64,000 bases of DNA from positions 3,844,001 through 3,908,000 of the forward strand of contig WUJK01000003.1 of NCBI GenBank assembly GCA_011317545.1. Direction: 5' to 3'. How positions within the stretch are numbered: the first letter of the stretch is position 1; each line of letters starts with the position of its first letter. Under the pieces are notes generated by a model that was not told where the DNA came from, ran no database searches, and worked only from the letters and a program-made list of their open reading frames with translations. This DNA comes from Coniella vitis (Eukaryota; Ascomycota; Sordariomycetes; Diaporthales; Schizoparmaceae). The translations under genes were made by a program, and so were the position numbers. Below, one piece after another: positions 49,801-59,757 of the stretch.

Positions 49801-52800
49801 ATGACTTCATCCTGCCGTGATGCCACAAAATTCCATGACCAACGCCAGCAACCGGCAGTCCAGCATCAATACCCACCACCGTCAACCAAGAACCACGCTG
49901 TACCTACGCTGTCTGGCTGTCTCTACTCTGTGCAAGACGTCAGACGGCCGAACCATACGCGCAGTCAGCCGGGTGTGGCGGCCTGTCCATTTCCTTGCCG
50001 CAGGGGATCGTCGGCCAAGGTCATGGCCAAGGCCAAGACAGCACAGGACCAACCAACCCGACCCGACCCCCAAAGCTGGCTGGCAAGGCTGGCAGGCTGG
50101 TACGCGCCTACGCACACCTGAAAAGAGTACATAGTACTGGCACTCTCCCGCCGGCTTGGCTGGGCCGCCACGGCACCAGATGCTGCCAAGAAGACGCAGC
50201 GCAAGCGCCCGCCCCTTCTTTGCTACAGAGGCGTAAGAAAAGCCCATGCGACGTGTTTGCGCATCATATTCGTTGTCTCTGGAGCCAACTGCAGTCGCCG
50301 TCGTGCAACTGCTCTGCGGCACGGCCGGGGGGGTGGCTGGCGTGGCGGTGGTGGGGAGTGAAGCTTGCTGCTTGTCGACGTAGGATCTGTGTATGTTGGG
50401 GGTGGTGGCGGCCACCTGCAGGTACCAGGTGTGCTCCAGATGCTACAGATTGGTACATTGCACAGGGCGTGGCAGCGGGTATCGTATTGAGGAGCTGCTG
50501 TTGCCGTCAGCTGCCACACTTGGGCGTATCTGGATTTTGGAATACGGTCCAGCTGACCTGGAATACAGAAACAACAAGCACGCATTTATTAGGTAACGGC
50601 AAGTCACGATTCTCCCGCTAGCAGGCCAATCGAGCCACTATGATGATGATGACTTCCCCGCTGCGGTACGCATTTCCTCGTGGCCACTACTGTGTACTAT
50701 GTAGTGCATGCAACCGGCGGCGTCCCTGGTCTATCAAGCAGCCAAGCTACGTTTTGGCTCCTTTAGCTAGCCGGGTAGCTCGTGTCCTATTCCTTCTTAA
50801 TGGCCTTCGCTTCACGGCGCGTTACATAGTAATGTGAGGTTGACTGATTGGGACTACGGTGTACTCTAGCCGAGCATTGCCCTGGTCCGGGAAACTCACA
50901 CTACATAGTACACATGGTACTATAAGAAGCGATATGCTTTTCGAATGAACATCGATAGCAGATTCAGTAATGCAAAGAGACGAGTAAGTACTTTCTGTAT
51001 CCCGCTTGGGAATTCCAACCGCAGCTGATGAAGCCCCAAGCCTCCACATGCTCGCAGACGCAGCTGCATGTTTCTGTCTCCAGAAGAGCACTCGTCGACT
51101 GCGCCCCCTAGCTGCTTTCTTGCTGATCGTATCCAGAAGGCAGCTCCAGCATGCGGGTCTTTGGACTGGGCGTAAACTCCACCGATCGCGTTTCCAGGGC
51201 TCTGGTTCCACCAGCCCTGCTGTGGGCTTCATTGGTCCAGAATTGCCGACGCTCTGAAGGTTGGGGAAAAGGGACGTACGACGACCATCCTTCTGGCTGC
51301 CCATGCCATGCTACCTGGCTACGTACGGGCCATCGCTCTGGCTGATTGCTTGACCTTTGTTCTGCTCCTCTTTTCATAGTGATCTTGGCGCTTGCGGCAG
51401 ACCAATTAGGCTTGGGTCCCATTCTTTCACACGATCCGTAACTTCCGGAGGTTTTTTGCTTTGCACTGCTAATGTCGGTGTCTCTTGCAAGGGGCTGTTA
51501 TGTGGCTTTTCGCTGCAAAGTCATGGCACAATTGTCAGTACATGGTATCTGATCCAACGCTCTCGAGTACGTATCCTTTCTTGTTTTGCTTTTTACATAG
51601 TATTTTACCTTTTCCGTGTGCGGAACCACCACACCTCCCCTTTTGTTTCGCCAAGTACAGTTCTCTTTAGTCCCACCCGCTCCAACCATTCACATGAAAT
51701 TGTGCCCCAAGGCCCTGAATGGATATCTCGGAACAGACTCCGATCGCCAACGCTGGGCGTTGTTTTTGTTCATTATTTTTTATTCTTCACAGCACCATGT
51801 CGCTTGTGCGCGGCAACACTTGTGGTATTCGGTGTTACTCTTTTGAAAATGGCTCTCACTGTGAAGGTACACCGGCTCAAGCACTGATTCATGGCCGTCG
51901 GCGAGAGTCTCTCTATCCTCTTATAAGCCGACCAGGACCACCAAGGCGACATTAAATATGAGCGTGCAAAATACTACGTACAAGTATTGCACAGGGTGTA
52001 CCTACGCCAGGGAGGGGAAAAAAAAGCCGTTGCTCAAGACTTGAAAGAAATTAAGATGGGGAAATTCGGGCCAGGAGGAGCTTGCTTGCTTTCTAGGAGC
52101 CTCGCTACATATTGGACGAATCACTTACTATGTGTATATAACTCGGGTGCTATATTTCCAATGGGAGGTAGCGCCCCCCAATCTCCGACTGTACAAGACA
52201 AGATGGTAGAGACATCACTTATCCAGGCCCCACAGTGGCACAATGGACAAGCGGAGGGTAAGAAGAGGCCGAGGCAGCGAGGCTACTTAGCAGATCTTAC
52301 TTGTCGGGCCGTATCGTACACACACGCGCTCCTACGCGAGGCATGCCATTGTTCCGGTAAGAGATTATCTGCCAGTGGGTGTAATAGACTGTCCCATTTT
52401 TGAGGCGCAAGAATGTTCCCATGAGTTGTGGAACTGCTACTAGAGAAGGAAAAAAACAACGGTGCCGGCTAATTGATTTGATGGGATTGCTCGCCCATTC
52501 TCTGTCTGTATGGACCGAACCAGTCAAGTCAGCCTTGGCTTGACGGAGAAGACGCGTGGCCCTGCGGTGTCTGGTAAAAAAAAATGGAGTAACATTCTTA
52601 GAGGAGAGAAGAGAGAAATTTGATTATCGATATTTCCCACTCCATTCTTTTTATCTTCTCTTTTTCGGCTCACGGCATGCCGCTGCTCCAACCGGGTTGT
52701 TAGATTAGAGTTTGGTGACTGCCGATTTTGGCAGCCCTGGTTGACAGCCTTTTTGCTATCATCCTGGCTGTTTATTAAGTACTATTAGAATGAAGGACGA

Positions 52801-54227
52801 CAGCCTTGCTCCTATGCCTACATACCACAGTCCTCAAGGCTTTTTGACCTACACTGTGCTTTTGCGTTACATAGGAGTGTGCGCGGCAATATCTATCCTT
52901 TGCTTGAAGAATCTGCGTGGATTGAAATGCCGCGTAAGCAATTACTCCTGCTGTGGGCATGGTTTGCATGTTTCTCTGTACATAGTAGAATGAAGCCGAG
53001 TACTATGTAACAGGCAAGCGGGAGAAAAAAAAAGGAATACCCCATACACAATTTCAGACTTTTTGTCTCGTCACGACGCGGGCTCGGCACAGTTGAAGCA
53101 GGCCTTGGTTGCACGAGCGAAGATAAAGCAGGATTGGCTCCCATCGACAGGTAAGTAAGTAGCGGTTCCTTTCATCAGGAGTCTCGGAAGCTGGGTGGAA
53201 TATGGTCGGCCATTACCGGGCACCATATGCTCTCTGGCAACCTTGGCCTGTCCAAGCCAGTGTTCCCACATCCTCTGGTGCTTTGTTGTTCCTGGACAAT
53301 ACTAGCAAGGACAAAGACGTCTCTTATTAGCTTCAGCGCCGCTTATGTCATAATCGGACACTATGTTCAGGCCCTCATATACTTGGCCTGAAATTATTTA
53401 AGCGTTGGGCCAACTTCTGTATCTTGGTGTTCGCACGAGGTTCAAACTGACAGAATGGGCCTTTTCTGTCCGGGACCGGGATTGAGACTGGGACTGGTAT
53501 GCCGTCCGGTAAATTGATTTCTTTCCCAAATCACCGCTATCGGAGCCTGATGAGTGTTGGGAAGGAGGAAGTCGCGAGGCGAGAGCACCCCCAGAACGCC
53601 TTGGGCAGAAGTGTACGGGTACTGTATAGGTACCGATGTACCTTGGTGCCCTGCGATGACAGCGACTCCTAGAGATTGCATGACAGTAAATGAAAAGTAA
53701 TTTTTGAAGACAATCAAACAGCAGTACATAGTACTGTCCTGATGGAAGAGAAAGTGGGCTTCTTGGTCAGATCTGCTAGGCTGCGGAAGGGGGATGGGGA
53801 TTTGCAATGCTGAACTGTAGAAGGGTAGACATGAAATTCGAACGAGATCTCGCTGATCGTCGCAGACCCTGGTCCCAATCTAGATCCCTGCAGCCCTGCG
53901 AGGCGGCAGGGTGGCATGGTGGCCCCTTGGGGATTTCGCGCTTGCATTCCGGGAACGGTCCTGGTTGAATGCTGCTGCAGGCTCCGTCGCCCACCGAAAC
54001 TGGGAAGCGAGCGACTGCAACACTGACGACACCAGCTTTTGTTGTGTTGCGATACGAACAAGAAACCACATGCAACGAAATAAGGCCAAACACAGTCCGA
54101 GCCCAAACCCAATCCCCCTTGATTGCCAGACAAGGACGACCGGGACCCCGGGCTCAAACCCTACGAGACAAACAGAGTGAAAGAGGGACAAAAAGAAGAC
54201 GAAAATTCCATATCCGCTGTTACTGGG
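46877..54227. other. Long gene-free interval with motif cluster
   Basis: I find no supportable gene in 7.3 kb. The left end should hold the Caf120-gene leader and the right end the PP2C promoter. Open frames here are short, overlap one another and lack family features. The interval has the densest motif group (48815-53734), a GATGC run near 49298-49319 and GAG/CCT-rich runs near 48270-48300. Confidence 0.5.
48815..53734. repeat. Motif cluster 2: TACATAGTAC copies
   Basis: Six exact copies lie on either strand at 48815 (reverse), 50128, 50694 (reverse), 50902, 53000 (reverse) and 53725. Nine-base variants lie at 50823, 51594 and 52979. Spacing is irregular, from about 20 bases (52979 to 53000) to over 1 kb. 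Copies share only the core. The extended form GTACATAGTAC occurs at 50127 and 53724. Confidence 0.7.
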
Positions 54228-55743
54228 ATGAGGAAGTCACCCCTTCCAGCACCGGCCTCGTTTCCCTACTTACCGTCCACCTGGCAGTCCCTGCTGCGCT
54301 GCGAGCTTTCCTCGGCCTCGGCGTCGTGTTTGCTGCGCCCTTCTCCATGGCGCCTCTTGCCGTCGCGCCGCCATGACCGCCCACGCTTCGCAACCTCGAC
54401 GACGTCAGCAACCTCCACAGCACTAGGCAGCGGCCACAGCAACAATAGCGAAAGCACCACGGGCGATCCCCAGGAGGCCGACCGCACCATCCCCGCCCTA
54501 CCCCAGCTGCCCTTCAAATTCGACACAGGCATTGCCCTCTTTGCCAAGCGCGCCCCGAGGCCCTTCCCGCCGCCCTTTCTCTCCCCGCCCTCCGGCTCCT
54601 TTAGCGATCCCCTCAGCACCCACAACCGCAGCCATGACCGACGGCCCAAAGTCAACGGCGAGCGCATTAAGGGCTGGACCAATGGCGACGATGCCGCATT
54701 TGCAAGCGAGTACTTCATTGGCACCAATGACGGGGTGGGCGCCTGGAGTGCAAGGCCGAGAGGCCATGCTGGGTATGTTGGTGTTGGCTGGGAAGCCATC
54801 CTCCCAAAGATGTAGAAGAACAAGGAACGGAAGTGTGAAGCCAGAAAGAAGAAGAAATAATAATAATAATAATAATGAATTGGGTTTTATGGATGGGCAT
54901 ATGCTGATGCTTCTTATTCTCGCAGTCTTTGGGCACGCCTTATCCTCCACTTCTGGGCCACGGCCATGAGCGAGGACGCCACCGCCGCATCCTACCAACC
55001 CGATCCCATCGCATACCTCCAGCGCGCCTTTGAGAAAACCAAGGAAGCCACCGCGGGTCCAGACTGGCACGGCACGACGACCGCAACGGGCGCCCAGCTC
55101 TACTACCAGAAGCGCGACGATGGCAGCCCGGCGCCTTTACTCTACGTGACCAATCTGGGCGACTCGCAAGTCATGGTGGTGCGACCGAGCTCGCGCGAGC
55201 TCGTCTTCAAAACGACGGAACAGTGGCACTGGTTCGATTGCCCGCTACAGCTCGGTACAAACAGCCCCGACACGCCAGTTGCGAATGCCGTAGTCGACAA
55301 AGTGGATATACAAGAGGGCGACGTTGTACTTGCCATGTCGGACGGCGTGATTGACAATTTATGGTCACACGAAATTGTCGCCAATGTAAGCGATAGCGTG
55401 CAAAAGTGGGAGGCGGGCGAGGTCAAGCCAAGATCCTACCAGCACGAGTATGTGCACGGCACCGGCGCAATGGCGTATGTCGCCGAGGAGCTGATGTTGG
55501 CGGCCAAGACGATTGCATTGGATCCATTCGCAGAGAGCCCGTTCATGGAGCATGCTATTGAGGAGGGGCTGCCAAGCGAAGGCGGTAAGCCTATCCTATC
55601 TCTTCCTTTTTCCTCTGTTCTTATGTTGTGCATGCAACTGTTTGTGCCTTTTGGATATCCTGTTACTGACCGAACCATCAGGTAAACTGGACGATATCAG
55701 CGTGGTGGCTGCGCGCTGTATACGGAATACCAGTAGTTCTTGA
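54228..55743 (+). CDS. PP2C-type Ser/Thr phosphatase, Ptc7-like
   Basis: Three exons: 54228-54772, 54926-55584 and 55682-55743, with introns of 153 bp (GTATGT...CGCAG) and 97 bp (GTAAGC...ATCAG). The spliced frame gives 421 residues. Ptc7-type PP2C enzymes are metal-dependent phosphatases; yeast Ptc7 is mitochondrial and regulates coenzyme Q synthesis. Motifs seen are NGDDAAF (about 152), GTNDGVGAW (about 165, where family members usually have ADGVGGW), TNLGDSQVMVV, MSDGVIDNLW and the terminal LDDISVVAA. All are typical metal-binding Asp positions. The N terminus is rich in Arg, Ser and Leu and has no acidic residue in the first 25 except one Glu, consistent with a mitochondrial presequence (inference). 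The ATG at 54228 is the first in frame. The first intron carries an AAT microsatellite. Confidence 0.92.
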
Positions 55744-56694
55744 TGATTCTCGGGTGCTTTGGTTCATACATTCCAAGAGTAAAGGATTCACATGTCGTCA
55801 GGCATGAGTCGATCTATTCTATTGCTCACCGACATGTTAAGCTAGCATCCTTTTTTTTCTTCTTTTTCTTCTTTTTTTTCTTTTCGCTTTTGGCATATGG
55901 GATGAATTGGTTAGGTTTGCACTTCGATTTCGGGCTCTTGATTCGAATCTAGAAGGATGGATGGCCAGACGGACACTCTAAATTTGGCAGCGGGAGTTTT
56001 TTGAGGGCGTTTTTCTATGGGCAAGCCTACACACAGGGGAGCATGAACGTGTTGTGTTTTTAAGAGAATACAAGTTGGTCACAGTAGTCTTTTAATAATG
56101 TTGGGCTAAAAAGCAAGCCTATATTGCGTCCGTTTGCTCAGAACCTGCTGTAAGGATTTCCAGGCTGCGCGATTGATTCAATGATGACCGCCAAGTAGTT
56201 CAGGTACAGTTGAGAAAGGTACTAAATGCTTGGATCCTGCCCCCACTGCGAGCCGATAAGGACCCCCTGTACAAGGCGCGATAACAAAAGTTTTGGGCGC
56301 TTTTGCAGCGGACGTGGACGTCAATTAGCCTCCTTGACAGCCTTGATCAACCCAGACTTTTTGCTCGCACCCTGTCAAAGGCGAGAATCATTTTCTTTTC
56401 GTAGCACCTTGCCCTTAGCGGCTCATTCTACTCTACCACTCGACGTTGCCGTCCAACTCCCTCAACAACCTCCCGCGTCCTTCGAGCGACAGGTCGAGCC
56501 CACCTGTGACTCCTCTCCAACCTCTCTCCTCTGCGTCCTCCTCCTCTCTCCTCTGCGTCCTCCTCCTCTCCTGTCCACCCTTTTTCTTTTTTTTTTTTTT
56601 TTTTTTGCTATCCCGAAGAACCAAAACACGTACATACAACACACGCGCACGCGCAAGCAAACACAAACACACAAACACACACACAATCGCCAAG
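55744..56694. other. Intergenic: PP2C 3' end and UTP23 leader
   Basis: No gene seen. A T-rich tract lies at 55850-55890. The UTP23 leader holds a duplicated CCTCTGCGTCCTCCTCCTCT unit (near 56528-56571), a T-tract at about 56585-56606, and an AC-rich run up to the start codon. Pyrimidine tracts just upstream of a start are common in filamentous fungal promoters. Confidence 0.5.
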
Positions 56695-57728
56695 ATGCGC
56701 GGCAAACGCTCCAAAGCCTACCGCAAGCTCCTGAAACAATTCGAGCTTGCCTTCCACTTCCGCCAACCGTACCAAGTCCTCGTCGACGCGGACCTCGTCC
56801 GCGACGCCCACCGCTTCGCCATGGACCTCCCGCAGTACCTCTCCAACACGCTGCACGGCGAAGTCAAGGTGCTCATCACGCAGTGCTCCATGCGCCACTT
56901 GTACGCGCAAGCACGCACCGATACCACGGGCCAGCTCAACAGGGTGATTGACAAGGCCAAGAACTTGGAGCGCCGGCGCTGTGGCCACCACCCGGATGAG
57001 TTCCCCGAGCCGCTGTCGACGCTGGAGTGCTTGGGGAGCGTAGTGGGGCCGAGCAACAAGCATCGCTATGTGGTGGCTAGCCAGGAGCAGGAGGTGCGTG
57101 CGAAGATGAGGGAGATTCCGGGGGTGCCGCTTGTGTATATTTCAAGATCGGTCATGATTGTGAGTACTCTTTTGTTTTTATTGTTTGTTTGTTTGTTGTT
57201 GATGATCTTCCCCTCTGTTCTGGACTTGACCGTTTGTGACTTTGTTTACTGACAGAGGACTTTTCGCTACAACAGCTCGAGCCAATGGCATCTGCCACAG
57301 CAAGAGTGGTACAGAAGGGAGAGCGCGCAAAGTTCCGAGCAGAACTCAAGGCACCCGCAACAGAATCAGGCAAGAAGAGGAAACGCGATGATGGCGACGA
57401 CGGCTCAGACGGCGACGACAGTGACGCGAGCGACGGCGGGAAGAAAGCGGCAGCAGAAGCAGCACAAGAAAAGAAAAAGAAGAAGAAGAGGAAAGGCGAA
57501 AAGGGACCGAACCCGTTGTCGGTCAAGAAGGCAAAGAAGAAGCCGCAAACACAGCAATCAAACGCAAAAGAGAGTGATGAGAAGAGCAAAACAAAGGACG
57601 AGGTCGGATCTTCAGAACAGCCGGCCAAGAAGAAACGGAAGAGGAAGCAGAAGAGGCCTCAGGGGGGCGAGGGCGGTGAAGATGCTGGTGAGCCTCAGCA
57701 AGCTGTGGCAGCTGGAGAGGATGCTTAG
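56695..57728 (+). CDS. UTP23: rRNA-processing protein UTP23
   Basis: Two exons, 56695-57159 and 57276-57728, with a 116-bp intron (GTGAGT...CAACAG) that joins SRSVMI to LEPMASAT in phase 0. An earlier AG inside the intron, at GACAG, would not restore this family sequence. The product has 305 residues. Utp23 is a nucleolar small-subunit processome factor with a PIN-like fold, needed for 18S rRNA maturation and snR30 release. Visible are the basic start MRGKRSKAYRKLLKQF, the PIN-like region (about 22-155), probable zinc ligands around Cys64, Cys96, His98 and Cys112, and the signature NKHRYVVASQ. The tail (about 175-305) is a Lys/Glu-rich nuclear or nucleolar targeting region with KKKKKKRK-type runs. 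The gene follows the PP2C gene on the same strand. Confidence 0.95.
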
Positions 57729-59757
57729 GGTATGTTGGTACTGTGATCAAAGGAATGGATCAATGTTGTGCATAATTAAACCCGCTGAGCCTGAATATCA
57801 AGGTATATTTGAGGAATGCTGTGATACTTGCTATTCAAAAGCTGCAACCCACCTCATCTCGTTCACATCGATCCTATTGCTGTGCACGGCATCTTGTCTG
57901 TTCTTATGCAATATCACAAGTCTAGCATTAGCAACAAGTTGTTGGCACCCCACATGGATTATCAGCCCTCTGTCAACATCCAAATATGCTTCCTTTGCTG
58001 GATTTTCCTTAAAATGAGTACAAGTAATCCAAAGACACAGCTCCTCCCGAAAAGATCAACTGCCAGACACAATGGTCCAGGTGCCCGGATTCCCAAAGAA
58101 TAGAACCCTGACCACTCCTCTGCCTTCTTTCCAAACAGTTAAAGGATGTAAGAAGAGGAAAGTTGCAACAATGTACGTCGCCAATTCCAATGTGGCAACC
58201 TTGGAAAATGATACCCAACAGCCAGAAACCCATTCATCTAACCACTGCCACAAAAAGTGTCGGTTGTCGGTCGCCCTCCTTCTCACCCCAGTCTCGATTT
58301 CCCTTCAGCTCGACGCCTAATCCTCAGCGCCACGTTGCTTTTCTCCCACTTTCCCGGCGCCAGTCTCTTCTCTTCTCGTTGCTATTTCTCCACAAAGAGG
58401 CTATCGGAAAATGATCAAGTAATTTCTAAAAACACAGTGGGGAAAAGCAAATGACGAGAAGAGAAGAGGGGGGACAGAAAAGCATCAACAGAACAAATTC
58501 TACCTATTGCCATCGCCCTCCACCGAATAACCCAGAGTTCAACAAGACCAAAATGTTTCTCTTTTGTTTTCCCCTCCCCTCCAGGCCCCCTCGTATGGTA
58601 GGTTTTTTTCCTTTCTTGCAGCTCAAGATTGGAAAGAGTGTCTTTGCCCGAGCATACGTGTGTAATGAGCGTTATGACACCGAGTAAGTGGGTATCCGTA
58701 TGCTATGGTTCAGCTGTGGTGCCTTTTTCGAGTGTTGTTCCTTTCGGTCGTAGTGAAGTAGGTTCAGTCCCATAAAAAGGAGCCCATTTGTTGTTGTGTT
58801 TCGCGTCAGCTCGTAAGAGTTGTTCGCTGTGTACTAGCCGTCGACAAGCAGGGAAAAAGAAAGAAAACGAGAAGAGTGAGAGAAGAAGAGAAAGGTACAG
58901 AGAAACATGAAGGGTGAATGACGAACGCGAGTAAGTGAGTGTGTGCCGTAAAATGGTGTAGGGTAAAATGAAGGCGAGAGATTGAGAAAATCAAGACAAA
59001 AAACCATGCTGTAGTTCGCCAACTTTGCAACCGACAGTGAAGCCTACCGCCGCCGACCGCTTCCTCCCCAACCCCCCCGGGGACTGTCAGAAATAAGAAG
59101 AAAAGAAACACAGACAGCATTTGATCGTTAATATGTACATATGTGCAAAAGGAACAGGGAAGAATAGTGTAGTGTCGCATCGTGGAGTAGTGTTGAAGAA
59201 GCATCAGTCGCAATGCGTAAACAAGTAGGTAGCATGGGCGATCCCGTGCAGATGAAACAGAGGAGAAGGGTTGAAAGGTAGAAGCAGACTTTTCGGAGGG
59301 CAAACCCTGTGGTAAAGATCCAGAGGTGAACTTGGTAAGATGGTTGGAGCTGAGCCACATATTAGCCTTGTGTCTGAGGATTTCGTGTGTTCGCATCGGA
59401 CCAGGGAGGACTTACGCCCATCACAAAGTAGTAGAATGACTCCGTGAGTCAGAATAGTAATATCGCTTGGAGAGTATCGGGTCAGCTCTTCAAGCAACGC
59501 ATACGGAGTGGACGGCATTGTCGGCGATGGTGTCCAGATAAGACACCTTACTCGTCACCTGTGACAGCGAAATTAGCATTGCTGGTTACTTCGAAAGGAT
59601 GCTGGCCCGGTCATCGTACCTTTCTCACCACCAACTACTCGGTCTTCTCAGCATCATCGTTGTTCATCTCGCAAATCGAAACAATAACAACACGTCTCTC
59701 GTACAGGCCTAGGACCAGGTCAGGCTCGCGGTGCTCAGTCGTCTGGTCATCAATCCA
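57729..59757. other. Intergenic between convergent UTP23 and zinc-module genes
   Basis: UTP23 and the zinc-module gene point towards each other, so this interval should hold both 3' UTRs. Open frames are short and unrecognised. On the minus strand, sequence directly after the zinc-module gene stop (59757-59638) remains open for 40 codons, and a further coding-like stretch lies near 59500-59565; see the finding on a TAG-interrupted extension. Confidence 0.5.

Noticed and set aside
57772..57805. AAACCCGCTGAGCCTGAATATCAA resembling the start of fungal 28S rRNA
   Set aside because: Similarity is limited to about 20 bases and is not followed by further rRNA sequence; treated as chance.
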